From Timema cristinae (Eukaryota; Arthropoda; Insecta; Phasmatodea; Timematidae), in assembly GCA_039000515.1 (NCBI GenBank), contig JBCFYV010000524.1:1-64000 (forward strand): 64,000 bases of DNA. The letters are read 5' to 3'. Below, in pieces: positions 22,291 through 34,368 of this stretch (its first letter is position 1; each line of letters begins with the position of its first letter). The position numbers were made by a program, and so were the translations under genes. The notes beneath the pieces are model-generated. The model saw only the letters and a program-made list of their open reading frames with translations. It was not told where the DNA came from and did not search any database.

Positions 22291-25200
22291 AATTATTCAA
22301 GACATATTTTAATAGTTTTAGTCTTATTCACAAATTGGTTAACTTGTTTTACTGTTTATGTGATGCTCAATGATCAACAGCTACACCTTCTTTGATTTAC
22401 TTTCTCTTCATATTGATAGAAAATAGTATACCACCCATGAACGTGCCTGACTGCCATTTTGGAGGACGACTGAGTGCCGGGATCACGATCCACTTAACTT
22501 TCACTCAATGTAATGTTCACTTAACCTAAGAAAACAGTTGTGTGGTCACGATTTACGTAACTTAACGTAACAACTCTAACCAAACATCTGCATTCTAGAT
22601 TACCTATGTGTTTTGATCTGTGATTTGTACTATTTTTTAAAGTGATGATCTGTTAATGTTTACAGTTTTTTATCAATATAATAAATATATATTACCAAAC
22701 TGTTTGATAAATTTAGCTTTCCTTTTTTGGTTTAAATATTTTGTTTCAATGTCTGATCACTAAAACTTAAGAATCAAATAGCCAAAGCTATTATTTATGC
22801 TTTTAGTGTGGCAGCACCAACTACCGAGTCAAAGGTGGCTGCTATCAGATAGCTCGTGATTTTAATAAAATCACACTCTTCTGCTGCATATACATAGGTA
22901 GGTAGGGGAACATATTTCATAAATGTAAAAGAATTGAATAGGTAACAAAAATAGATTTATTATACAAATAACATAAATGGTGATATGGGGTATAAAATTT
23001 AATGATAGGGCTTAACAACTCCAAAAACATAGAAACTACCCGTAACAAAAGAGAATAACGTGTCCAAGGCGACAAGGCAACAGTCAAATGGAAGTAATGT
23101 TGATAGTGGGTATAGGATTGCAAGACTTCCACCAGAAAGGTCTAAAAAGAGAACACGGAGTGTTAGCAACATATAAAGCAAAACGGCTAATCCTATAGTT
23201 TTAGAGTTACCAAGTTACGTGTCGGACAAGCTACCTAGCTTGACTAGACAAAGGAACGACATCCAAAATAATAAACGGTAAGATGATCGTAAGTCAGTTA
23301 CACTAGTCGATGACCAACAAACAGGTGTCCATACAAAATAGTATTATGGCCGGTCTATTCCCAGAGGGTACTGCCAGAGCACTCAGTAGTACTTTTATGC
23401 TATTACCCACTTCCTGGGGTATTCGTACAATCTAGTACACACCAACATTAAGTACATAGCCAACCAAGGGGCGAAAGAAAATACTATTGGTTCTGTCCAC
23501 TATATAAACTTAACCGCGTTCTGCACTTTGCGCCCTCGAAATAGTAACACAGAAAATGGGTGTGTTACAAGAATGCTATTAGATACTAACCTAGCCAGGT
23601 CCTCAAATAAAGACATTAGACAACCTGCTTGAAGCAATACACATTTGAACACGTGAGCATGACGTTCACGGCGCAATGACATATAGTGAAGTCATAAGGA
23701 CTCAAAACGGAATAAAGAACTCACGGAGAAGAGGAAACTTAAAGTAGGATACCAAGAAAACATAGTCATATAGACTAACTAAACAAGTCTGAAGGACTTG
23801 GAAACATAATTGTCGTCATGACAAATTAAACTAAGCCCGAAGGACATAAAAAAGTGAATATTGTCTTAAGGACTATCTCAATGAGTCTGACGGATTTGGG
23901 ACTTTTCTGAATACTTGGATCATTATACAAGATTATACAAGATCTATAGTGGGTTTTTTGTAAAATTAAAATGCAAATATAATAATACGTACATTAAACA
24001 AGTTATTATTTTAAAAAATGTGACAAAGTTAAATTTATAGAGTACAAACACCGAAAACTACAGTGATAAATTATAAAAAATTATATTAGGGACTAAAATA
24101 CCAACCTAATAGGCCTACATGAATGTTATTATGTATGGTTTCACAACGCTTTTAGAAATTGAAAATTGCTGGATTCTTTCTAAATACTTTTAATATTTCG
24201 ACTTTATGTGTAGCCTCGCCCTTATTTTCCCAAGAATAAATAAAGGCGGGTACACAATGTAAGTACAAAAACCAAAAACAGACAATAATCGCAGAGGAGC
24301 CAATAGGATATCATATGACAAATAGGCCTACTCCGGCATATAGGTCATTCTGTTTCCATGAACTTACTCTACAAACATTATTTGTAGGACTTGGAAGTAA
24401 GCCAAGATACTGGGATAGAGGACGTGATATTTTCATAATATATAGGTTCATACCTACTAGAAGATAGATATTCACATTAGATATTAAATAGTTTATTTAG
24501 ATAAACAGTAGATAAATAAACATATAAAAATTGTTAAAGTTAAATAGTGGAATAGATTCATGAACATAACTATATATCATAAGGATATATCCAATCGTTT
24601 ACAATTAACAATCCCTCATGATTTAAAAAGAAGAAATATAAATATATATAAGATATTGTATATTATAAATATTACAACAATAGGTCTCACTTGACATCCC
24701 AAGCTAACAATAAACACGTAGCTACAATTAGAAAATTTACAACAATGGGTCACCCAGATTTGAATACTAATGTATAACATTAAAAAGCTAAGCTCAATAG
24801 GTCTCACTCGACCGTTCTCAATAGAATTACAGATTTTCATAACAAATATTGAAAATAGTCTTTACGACATTTTACAAAAGGGAAAAGTCCCAAATTATTT
24901 AAGAGTAATAATTTAACTTTACAGCTAGACGGGCTCTAAGTTTCATATTTTTACAAAACCCAACACTAGCAAAACCTAAACATTTTACAGCACACGGGGT
25001 ATACATTTTGTGCGATAATAACAAAGAAATGGTCATTTACCTATCTTTTATATTAGTTCGAAAATACGCATCTGAACTCCTGAGTTCAAAAACATAGAAC
25101 TATGCTTTTATTTTGCAAACTTAACAACTTGCAAATATGATTTACTATCCCTAATAAAAACCAAAGTTAAATATGCTGTCCCTAAACATGATTATATAAT

Positions 25201-26093
25201 TTAACTTTAACTAACAATAATAATAGCCGAAAACGGAATTTTGACTGTATAAAGGCCGAAAAGTAATTTTATACCTTCTGTTCATCCTCGACACCTGATG
25301 TGTCCAAGGACGCTATCCTGACAAGAGTAAAAAGCCAATACAAGTTACAGGATTATATACGATTTCTATTCTAGCTCGGAAAGGGGGAAGAGGGGAAGAC
25401 AACACAGAGGTGAACATAAACAAGGAGGGGTGGGAAGGGGTTGCCCGAAGGACGTCGAAAGTTCGAGCATATGGTGGATGGGAGTCGAACAATAGTTTCC
25501 CGGCCACATAACCACTTTATACGTCATGCTTTCCCAGCATGCATCACGCTAATTCCTGGTGCAAGTCTACACACTGCTCGCTCGGTTAGTTTGATGTTGT
25601 TATTGTTCGCTGAATGTTGTGCGTGAAGTTCACTGGGGAGGGGCCACTGATGAATGGGGCTTGGTGAGTTGAATCTTTTGTGTTAATTCAGTCTTGTAGG
25701 TTTACTATTCATTGTAACTTTATGCCGATAAATGCTACAAATGATTCTGAATAAATAATAATAAACAGTCTAGTATAAATTTAATTCATAAAATAGTATA
25801 TAGTTTTTACAAAATATTGGCATAATAAACTTTTGGAGAAAAATGTTGTTTCTCTCTCTCAAGAAATGTATAACATAATTTATTTTATCGTGATCCTTGT
25901 AGTTGAGAAAAATTTCAAAAAGGTTATATTTTTTAAATTCAATGATCATAATGTTTGTTGAACTCTCTCTACACAGTAAATCTATAATTATAAACAATAC
26001 ATCCTATATTTAAAAAAAAATCTTAGTAGCCCAGCTGAAGTATTGAATTTGAAACACTACTACCTCATATCCTCAAGTTTTTTTTATTTTTTC
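22291..26093. other. 3.8 kb without recognisable gene
   Basis: Frames of 60-86 residues exist on the minus strand (for example 22,917-23,132, 23,500-23,682, 24,616-24,840, 25,313-25,507) and recur in the right arm, but only because the DNA is duplicated. None shows a domain. At 23,690-23,900 diverged AAGGACT/GAAGGACTT motifs recur about every 50 bases. At 24,675-24,815 an AATAGGTCTCACT motif occurs twice. Confidence 0.5.
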
Positions 26094-26465
26094 TGGAAGT
26101 TTGAGCTTCCATAATGTAGGCAGGATCTCTGCATCTCATTTTTCGTCTTATTCGACTATCTATAATCTTAGGAGCTATACAATGTAAGTAATTTTTTTGT
26201 AATTTGGGCAGTTTCGTGTCATTCCATAATTTTATATCTTTGAAAACTCTCCCAATATGGATATCATTTTCAGCATAAACATTTATTTATTTAAATTATC
26301 GGTGGAGCTATTCAACCACATATCTTTGTTAGCTTTCAAAATTTGTTCCGGTGGTGATAATGGAAGTTCCTCTAATCCAAACATATATTCTGAATCACTT
26401 TCCTTTCTGTAATATGAAGGAGCACACACATCTGATTGGCCATAAATGTGTTTGTATGGTGATAT
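26094..26465 (-). pseudogene. Degraded coding remnant, unknown family
   Basis: On the minus strand the sequence reads SDSEYMFGLEELPLSPPEQI, then LKANKDMWLNSSTDNLNK, a stop, and in another frame AENDIHIGRVFKDIKLWND and CRDPAYIMEV. The residue mix looks like real protein and not chance AT-rich translation. I do not recognise the family. The mirrored frame is intact as a 66-residue ORF at 45,974-46,174, while this arm lacks its ATG-linked frame because of a one-base difference. It could be an exon fragment or a transposon tail. Confidence 0.35.
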
Positions 26466-26861
26466 AATATATTATAATACATGCTTATTTAGTTTGTATA
26501 TAATTATTATCATACACAAGGCGTAGAATACCTTCTCATTGTTAAATATACATTTCCTCTATCTACGGTATACAACTTATATAATTATTATGTAGTAGGC
26601 CTAGTTAAGAATACGTAAATCTTAATTTTAAATATACTTTAAGCTATCTCTCCAGGACACGAACACAAATATTCTGGAACACATAACAAATTCTGTAAAA
26701 ATGTAAATACAAGATCAGATTTGTAATAGAAAAATTACATAAATATTGTAAAAACGTGTGCATCGTAATATTATTTCGCTTTCAATTAGGGAAATTTAAA
26801 CGTTATTTGAAGTTGAAATCACTTTATTGTAGTATATTATTTGTGTATTTAACAACAATTA

Positions 26862-27009
26862 TGAACCAGTGGTAGCAAGGCCTCGGGACAAAAAAAAAAT
26901 AGAATATCATGAAACAGTGGTAATAAGGCCCCGGGACATCAAACAATAGCAGACTATGACCATTGGTAACAAGGCCCTCGGACATCAAACAATAGCAGAT
27001 TATGAACCA
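26862..27009 (+). repeat. 47-bp minisatellite, left part
   Basis: Diverged units contain AACAAGGCCCCGGGACATC, AAACAATAGCAGATTATGA and CCAGTGG. About three units lie here. The array is interrupted by the hAT element and resumes at 30,438. Confidence 0.85.
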
Positions 27010-27071
27010 CAGGGTGTCTCTCAGTTAGAGGAACAAAAATTCGTGACTTTTTGGTGACCTTTTTTGACCAC

Positions 27072-27133
27072 AAAATACATTCGGGGGCGTATAGCCCAAA
27101 CGGGCAGTAAGACGCGGTGCAAAAAAAAAAAAA
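27072..27133 (+). repeat. 5'-truncated SINE tail inside the hAT element
   Basis: GCGTATAGCC, then CAGTAAGACGCGGTGC followed by A13. It matches the 3' end of the SINE at 34,369-34,609 (GGTAGTAAGACGTGGTGC). The insertion is younger than the hAT element. Confidence 0.6.
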
Positions 27134-27371
27134 TCCTTCTGTAAACGGTTGAACATTATATTGTACATCGGGCCTTGATATTATAATAACAAACACAAGT
27201 AAAAATTATTACTATAATCAACCGACAAGAAAACTTACTTTTATTTAAAAATGATTGAAGCTCCCAGAAGCTGAAGTCTCTCAACAAACATAAAAATCTA
27301 ATATTGTTCAAATTTGTCACCTAATATTTAGTTTTTAGACAAAATCACAACATACAGGATTTACATCTGCC

Positions 27372-29643
27372 TCAGTCGTTTCTCCTCCAAGTCGATTTCA
27401 GTTTGAAGTGCTGTTGTATAGGTTTTCTTTTCTTTGCCTCGAGTTTATTTACAGCTTCCAATGTGGATTTTGATCTGTTAGCTTCTTCACTTTCTTTCTT
27501 CTTCATTTCTTCAATTGCTTCCCTCCTTTTGGAACTTGCTCGCCTAGCTGCATGCAGCATCCCACTTGTAAATTCCACATTCTTTATGCCACCTACCGAC
27601 TGAACCATTGAATATATGCTGCGTTGGGAGATTAGAGAACTCTTTCATATTTTCAACCAAACATTCCTTGTTTATGAAAAACCTCTTTCAACAGCACTGT
27701 TTCCATGGAACATTGTAAATATCATCGTGCAAAATGACAGCAATGCCTTGCAAGCTTTTGCATTAATGAAGATGTTGAAGAGAAAAGAATCTAGTCTGGT
27801 TTCATTGAAATCAAATGTCTTCAGCTCTTCTTGAACAAAATACTGCTCACAGATTTCAAGGTAGTTTTTACTTATATTTCAGCTTCAATGTATGCAATAT
27901 GGTTGTTTGAAGTGAGTTATTCGAGTGCTATGTTAACCCGTTGTATTATTAGAGTGCCACTAGTCATTACTGCTGGTGAAAGGCATGAAGCACTTTTCAC
28001 CATGCACTCTCGTAATGGAGACCTAGGCCCATTCAGTTTTTGAAACATTTCCACTAAGAAGTGGTTGCAATCTTTTCTAAAGAGCTGTACATCAAGTTCT
28101 TTCACATTTTTACAAAATTTCTTCGCACCAAAGCCTATGTCTACGTCCGAAAAAATCAATAGATTTTAATTTTTGACATCAATTGCTATGAGCTGTCTTG
28201 AGTTTTTCACATTGCTTATAACCTTTGCCTTAAGGACGTGAGCAGAAATGCTACGTGCCATCGAATAAAGTTCGGCATGTACGGGCAACATTGGATTGTC
28301 ATTTTGAAATATTTTAAGATATGGTTCCACTTCTCCTACTACTGACTGTAAGTAAAATAGTTTTGCTTCAAGAAGGTTATCTTTTAGAAAGTCTCGTACA
28401 ACACCGAAATTCTTTGTTTCAAGTGGTTTGGAACACACAAAAGCCACATATTTCTTTAAATGCAGAATAATTTTCAAGGCTCTTTCAATTACTTTTGAGT
28501 TTTCCACCCATCTAATGTAACACATTTTAAGTGGCAAGAGGTCTGATCCATTTGAGAGGATGTAATCAGATCTTCGAGATGGAAAATCTTTAAACAGATA
28601 ATACAACAAACGCAGAAAATTATGAACTTGCCATTCACATTTATTATGAGTTGTCTTATAAGCCCCATGAACTGTATTAAGAGAGCATGTGCCAACATAT
28701 ATAGGTTTCTTGTCTTCAGAGTTATCTAATTATTTTCCCATCATTTGATTGAAGTCCTTAAGGAATTTTAAATTTACATTAGTTCCATCAACAGCAATTT
28801 GTAGAACATTAGTTAAAGGCAGTCCTAATTCAAACATACCTGACGTAAAGGAATCAAGGAGGTCAGCTGCTGTAGAGTGCCCTAAAAATACAGAGTTCAA
28901 GTATCGGGTCGAAACCACATTTAAACATGAGTTCCAATAACGGACAATGATGTCCATTTGTCCTTTTTGGGCAATTCTATAGAGACTTTCGTCAAGTGAA
29001 ACTGCAAAAAATGCAATCTTCTTTAACTCCACCGAGAGTTTGTCTTGGAAGAAGGGGCCAAGACCAAAGGGTGTCAAATAGCCAAGTTTGTCTTTTTGTA
29101 TTTTGAACTTCTGTGCTATTACACTGTCAGGAAACATGATTGAGAAAAGATCGCTGGAAATACATGAACCTCTGTCAGAAGTATGAGTCATAACCTTATT
29201 AATGGACCACAGAATTTCTGCTTTCAAGGTATCATCATTTACACAAAATTTACTTAAAGGTCCTTCAAGAGATGAAGAAGATGAAACAACTAATGTAGAC
29301 GAAGCTGCAACCAAATATACAGCATTTTCAGATGAAGGCCTACTTGTGGAAAGTAATAATTCTTTTGCCGGTTCTGGCTGTTTACATCCAACTTTTTCAG
29401 AAGATATAAAGATGAGCGTTTTTTGCTTACCTTGGGTAGGGCAAAGGTTAGTTCCAAATGCTTCTTACCTTTTCCATGAATTTTCACCCCATTAAACCCA
29501 CTGTGGCTTATATCAAATTTCGATTTACAAAATGTACAATAAGCCTTATTTATACTGGTCATCTTCAACAGGCGCAACCACTTTGAGTATTTATTTTCTT
29601 CAACAGTCAGCCAAAATTCTTTGAACGAACATTTACCAGGCAT
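27372..29643 (-). pseudogene. hAT transposase, broken
   Basis: Intact hAT transposases bind the element ends and catalyse cut-and-paste transposition in the nucleus. The start ATG at 29,641-29,643 opens a frame with a BED/TTF-like zinc finger (YCTFCKSKF, then HSGFNGVKIH and GKKH). The catalytic-core blocks follow: FFAVSLDESLYRIAQKGQMD, STRYLNSVFLGHSTAADLL and LQIAVDGTNVNLKF. Next come LLYYLFKDFPSRRSDY and MCYIRWVENSKVIERAL. The C-terminal dimerisation region (HGNSAVERGFSINKECL) lies at about 27,640-27,720. At least five frames are needed. A TAA at about 28,730 is present in both arms, so the gene is truly dead, while several other breaks are arm-specific. Total length of about 2.27 kb fits a protein of roughly 750 residues. 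Confidence 0.85.
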
Positions 29644-30437
29644 ATTTTAACAGATTAGCCTAAACTTCACACATAAAATCTTTGAATGGCCCCTCTCCCC
29701 CAAAAAAATTATGGATTTTTTTCGCAACACACGATTAAAATATAATTTAGGCTAATATTTTATGTGCCCATAAGACAACGAAAATAATTTTAAAAATTGG
29801 TAAATTTCAACTGTTTTGAATGAATGGTCTTTAAAATTAAATGAATTACGTCAAGGATCAAATATTAACACTAATAGTATTATTTTATATTTTATAAAAA
29901 ATACGCCTTATTTCACTGCGAAAACGATTGCTATTTGCTGCCAACGTTAATTTGAAATTATAATATACATTTTACACCACCTTCAAATTGCAGTAGGATC
30001 ACTGAAAGCGTAAAAAATTGATAATTGCCACCAATCCAGATCCACAACACAGATGAACTTACGGTTTGTGTAGAAAATGTCCTGGTATTTTCCCGTATCA
30101 TCTACAAAACCTGAATTCCAATTCATTCACTCGAAAACCATTATTTGTAGACACAAACCCACGGCATTACTCACACACCCCATGAAGCAAGTAGCACGCC
30201 ACATTAAAATTTAATACAGGATGGCGAACGTTAACCTTGTCGTTGGAATCACAAACAAAACAATCAGGCAACTTCCGACTGGCGCGTGCCATCACGTGTA
30301 GTGGATAGCGCTATCTTTGAAGCATTCGCGTTGTTACGATGTGTGGGAAATTCAAACTAAAATTATTTTCATGACTTTGACTAAAATATTAAAAATTCGT
30401 GACTTTTCCTGACTTTCGTGACCCAGTAGACACCCTG

Positions 30438-30673
30438 AACCAGTGGTAACAAAGACCTCGGACATCAAACAATATCAGATTATGTACCACTGGTAACAAG
30501 GCTTCGGGACATCAAACAATAGCAGATTAAGAACGAGTGGTAACAAGGCCCCAGATCATCAAACAATAGCAGATTATGAGCCAGAGGTAACAAGGCCCCA
30601 GGACATCATCAAACAATAGCAGATTATGAGCCAGTGGTAGCCAGGCCCTGGGACATCAAACAATATCGGATTA
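30438..30673 (+). repeat. 47-bp minisatellite, right part
   Basis: About five units of the array seen at 26,862-27,009, with CATCAAACAATAGCAGATTA recurring every 46-50 bases. The first unit starts AACCAGTGG directly at the transposon end. Confidence 0.88.
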
Positions 30674-30970
30674 TCGGTAAATACCTAAAGAAATGCAGTA
30701 CTCATATGAAATTAGATTTTTTTAATCACTTTTAAGATTTGTATGTACTGTTTAGTGTTCAATTTACAACCAGTAATAAAAGTGAAATGCATATATTTTT
30801 ATACGTTCATGAAGTTAATTGTAATATTCAGATAAGCAATAGGTTTAAAATCAAGACGCGTTTTGATGCACCAAGCTATGAGTTCTTTTGACACTTTGAG
30901 TTAAAGAACAAAACTAACACAGTAAAATATTATCAAAGTGCCAGAAGAAGGAAAAACAGAAAAAATATAT

Positions 30971-31019
30971 GTCACGGCACAGCACTCAGGTACTAAGACG
31001 CGGTGCTAAAAATAAAAAC
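30971..31019 (+). repeat. SINE tail fragment
   Basis: CTCAGGTACTAAGACGCGGT followed by GCTAAAAATAAAAAC. It matches the SINE 3' end except for one base, and that base agrees with the family consensus in the right-arm copy (41,441-41,490). Confidence 0.55.
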
Positions 31020-32039
31020 ACTCTAGGATGAGTCATTATTCGAGATGGCTCGACCCTTCCTTGTTCGGCTAGTCTGTGTTATTGGTAGGTACAGTCAAAG
31101 AAGGAAGTTTCAGGAAGTAGACATAACAAATTTACATTTGCATTGATCAATTTGGGGTCAGAAATAAAATAAAAGAGTAGAGTTAGTTTAATAAACCAAA
31201 CAAATTTAAAATAACGACATTATGTACTATAAAAGAATATAAAATAGAAGTATCGGGGTATAAAACGAAAAGTACTTCTATAAGATTAAAAATCATGTAA
31301 ATTTACAATTATTAAATATCTTATAGACTAAAAACTATATTTATTTAAGATCTTGTAACTACTTCATTTCATACACTTCATATGCATGTCTAGCTAGAAT
31401 AAATTTAATACCTATGCATTAACTACTTTACCTGAAATTAAGTACATAAAATGGATAAAATAACAAGTTTGACTGTTTATTACTCGATAACTATAATGAT
31501 TTGAGATAATTGAATCAATATTTATAGCTTATATTTATACACTTATTAAAATAATACAATAAAATTTTGATGGTCGAATGACCTTAAGGCTCTGACACAG
31601 ACACTGTATTTATAGGTCCATGGTCCGTAAGAAATCGATGATACAATATCAAATTGCTCTAACCACAGAGTCCTTATCCATAAATCCTTACTCCGTAAAA
31701 GTTGCCCAACTGTAACTTTCTATGGACTCGTTTTATATAGACTACCAATCACAGCTGAGTAAATATTCGCATGCGCCTTGAAATAAAGAGAGGCTAGCAG
31801 TGATAGAATCCGTCGCTATGTAAACATATACAAAATGAAAATATGGTTACACGCGGACCTATCAGAAACATTTTCCTAAAAATATAAACAGCCAGGGAAG
31901 AGCGTCTTCTAGGAAAATGTTTTCTGAGAAATACCAAGTTCTTATAAATATTGGCTTTGCTTTTGTAGGTTCAACACCCCTATTACTTGGTTTATACTCC
32001 ATTTACTATCGTCATATAAATTTTTGTGATTGATAAATT
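31020..32039. other. No gene; contains a short hairpin at 31,863-31,926
   Basis: AT-rich DNA. An inverted repeat CAGAAACATTTTCCTA / TAGGAAAATGTTTTCTG (16-17 bp stem, one bulge, about 31-base loop) occupies 31,863-31,926, about 115 bases upstream of the MADF-type frame. Confidence 0.55.
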
Positions 32040-32268
32040 ATGGATATTAGTGATTTTGAAATGGATTCTCTACTTATTGATTGTGTTCGGCAAAGGCCTC
32101 TTTTGTTTTGTAAAAAACTTAAAAGACTTTAAAGATGCTCTAAGAAAGGAAAATGCCTGGCTAAGTATTTCAGAAATTGTCGAGAAAGTATTGGCTACAA
32201 ATAGGCCCACTTTTAAATTAGAAGCCAAACCCCTTTCTTACAATGTTGCGTTTATTTATAAAAACTAG
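32040..32268 (+). pseudogene. MADF-domain (Adf-1-like) fragment
   Basis: MADF domains are DNA-binding modules found in insect transcription factors and in accessory proteins of PIF/Harbinger transposons. From the ATG at 32,040 one frame gives SLLIDCVRQRPLLF, the usual start of the domain. At a run of A at about 32,111-32,116 the reading shifts, and the second frame gives KNLKDFKDALRKENAWLSIS followed by EIVEKVL, the canonical middle. The shift is identical in the right arm (40,197-40,423), so it is not an arm-specific error. About 75 residues remain, which matches one MADF domain, with a stop at 32,266-32,268. It may be a single-domain pseudogene, an exon, or a piece of a Harbinger-type element. 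Confidence 0.6.
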
Positions 32269-32489
32269 AAGAAAAAAAAAGGATATGCATTCATAAATCG
32301 TTTCTGCTCGTTTTTTTTATCAGACCTACCCCTTTTTTAGGCAGTTAGAAAATCCACCTGAGATATCTTAAGACTCACCCAGAATACTCTTCTTACATAA
32401 AACCAACTTTATAATTGCTTTTAGCAAAGTAGTCATAGAAACAAAACAATCTCTAAGACATTGTTAAAATGTGTTTTATTTTCAAATTT

Positions 32490-33214
32490 GTATGCATTAT
32501 TGTGGTGGATAGGAGGACCAGCTGGACCAACTAGACTGGATTGAAAAGTTGGCGGGACCTTCTTCTTCTCTTTCCTCGCCATACCTTATCTCTAAACGCC
32601 CTAATTCTCTTCTTCCTCTCTATATCTGTATGCCCTCTGCCCTTCCACACGGGGGTCACGGTCACGGTTCTCAGTCGTAAGGACCCGACCCGACCCGACG
32701 TACGGCAGCCGAGACGTGATTTGGGCCCACGCAAGTTTCATATAAACGAGCACAAAACTGTCTTTGCCACCTTCCAGTACTGACAACTCTCTAAAAATCC
32801 TGTCAGGGTGGTCCCTGGGCAATGTGGTGGACGCTGGAGTCTGGCATAGCTAGGACCCCGATAAGATGATCTGTATGTGAGGAGCGAGGATCCTCGACAT
32901 GTACTAAGAGGTTGGTAGTTCGTACCCGTGTAGCAGTGATAATTGATCAGGGCACCTCCTCAAGGTCGCTTCTGGGCAACTCCGTGCAGTCGGTCTCAAG
33001 AATGGTTGGTGAGCGGGCGGGGGTGGCAGCAAGGTCTGAAGAATAATAGAAAGTCCTGGGGCAGAAGGAATGAAGGTTTGTGGAGATTATTGTTCGGAGG
33101 CTGAGCTCCTGACTGCCTCGTGATTGGGCAATCACTAGGAGGAGCCAACTCCTCCCTCCAGCTTCCGGATCTGCTTCTTTCACCTGTTCATCCTAACACG
33201 CAACTCTTTTTAAG
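32490..33214. other. GC-richer block, no recognised gene
   Basis: About 720 bases of distinctly higher GC than the flanks. It includes GACCCGACCCGACCCGACG near 32,685 and, at 33,121-33,156, two adjacent short palindromes (TGATTGGGCAATCA and GGAGGAG-CCAA-CTCCTCC). Frames on both strands (up to 98 residues in the right arm) have no recognisable domain and differ between arms by frameshifts. A decayed LTR or repeat is possible. Confidence 0.4.
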
Positions 33215-33920
33215 TATCTTAAGGAAACAGAATTGTACAGTTGTATTACTATTAAATATAAAAATCTTTTACTTGAAATATATTTTTATAAAATTAATAG
33301 TTCCTGAGCTATAAGCAAATGTGTATACTTTTTAAATCAGGTCTTTGAAAATGAATTTGATTCTTAAACTCAATGGTGGATAGATATAATAATTCTCTTT
33401 TCTCAGTTTTTCTGTAACAGTGTTCCTAGTCCTTATTGCCATAAAGTAAGTAAATAACAATGTAAATATACACCTATTATTTCGTTTCATAAATCTTATG
33501 AATTTTTATTATTCAAGTCAGAAAATTATATTTATTGTTATGCTCTTTGGTGGTCACATCAGTTCTTATTTTCTTAATGTTTCTGTAGAAGTGAATGCTA
33601 TTTGAGTTATGCTTTTTGGTGAAATGTAATTATGCTCTTTTTACCTTTTCTCGACCCATTAGAGAAATAAGTATTGTGAATGATAAAACAATAAATTCAA
33701 CTCAAAATTTTGATAAATTTTAGCGTTCACTGTCTGAAACATTAAAGTGGTTTTCGCAATGGCGTATATATGTCTATTTGTTTGTCTGTAACTCAGCTTA
33801 GAGCCAAAACTATTTTAAAGATCAGGCAAGGAAAGATGTAGTACTATTAGAAATAAAAATACTTTATTCATGGATGTATTTTTATAAAACCAATAGTTTA
33901 TTATCTATAAGCAAGAATTT

Positions 33921-33925
<5 letters not shown>
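33215..33925 (+). repeat. Dispersed repeat A, copies 4 and 5
   Basis: 33,215-33,480 matches the 3' portion of copies 1 and 3 (a TATATTTTTATAAAATTAAT-like block). 33,640-33,925 matches copy 2 (an ACAATAAATTCAACTCAAA block, TTTTCGCAATGGCG, TTTGTCTGTAACTC, then TTTATAAAACCAATAGTTT). It is non-coding. Confidence 0.5.
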
Positions 33926-33969
<44 letters not shown>

Positions 33970-33995
33970 TATATATTATATATATATATTAACTA
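33926..33995. repeat. (TA)n microsatellite
   Basis: A long alternating TA tract beside the inverted SINE pair. The length differs in the mirrored arm (about 38,505-38,570). Confidence 0.9.
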
Positions 33996-34029
33996 AATAT
34001 AAGCATAATATATTATAGGGCACAATGAC

Positions 34030-34225
34030 TGACTAATTAGGCTAATAGATTAGGAGTTGGGACGATTGAATTTAGAGGAAGTGAACCCGCATTTGCGTGA
34101 AAAACCATTTAGGAATAACCACACCCAACTCACCTGACCAAGATTCGAACCTCGATCTCCTCGTCCTCGGCAGTCAAACTCAACATGAATCTAATGCGTC
34201 TTCCAACAAAACCACCGAGGTGGGT
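34030..34225 (-). repeat. tRNA-derived SINE, copy 1 (minus)
   Basis: The head on the minus strand reads ACCCACCTCGGTGG, then an A-box region, then GAGGTTCGAATCTTGGTCAG containing a perfect B box. The body continues through GGACCCGC/GAACCCGC and CTCTAAATTCAA and ends at CCTAATTAG without the terminal GTAAGACG tail. It is inverted relative to copy 2. Confidence 0.75.
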
Positions 34226-34368
34226 AACAATATAGAAATTAGTTATTGGTCAGTGTGCCCTATAATATATATATTATATTATACTTATATATATAAATAA
34301 AACTAAATTTAATTATAATATAATATATATTATAGGGCAGGCTGACCAATAATTAATTTCTATATTGT

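Larger units (their letters stand above)
27010..30437 (-). mobile_element. hAT-superfamily DNA transposon (3.4 kb)
   Basis: It has terminal inverted repeats CAGGGTGTCT at both ends (27,010 on plus, and ending 30,437). Similarity extends through the motif TTCGTGACTTTT about 30 bases in. In the right arm the termini agree better (AGTAGACACCCTG at the end). The flanks share GAACCA/AACCA, a 5-6 base duplication; a classic 8-base hAT duplication is not clear because the target is a tandem repeat. The element encodes a broken transposase on the minus strand and carries a short SINE tail insertion at 27,072-27,133. Confidence 0.85.

Noticed and set aside
22917..25507. Frames conserved between arms taken as evidence of selection
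   Set aside because: Their conservation is explained by the arm duplication itself and they have no recognisable domain.
26862..30673. CRISPR-like regular repeats
   Set aside because: The 47-bp units are contiguous tandem repeats without spacers, in eukaryotic DNA.
31580..31640. Possible MITE end (CTCTGACACAGACACTG)
   Set aside because: No partner terminus was identified.
32470..33200. Possible solo LTR (TGTATGCATT to CCTAACA)
   Set aside because: No target-site duplication at the candidate ends and no internal LTR motifs could be defended.
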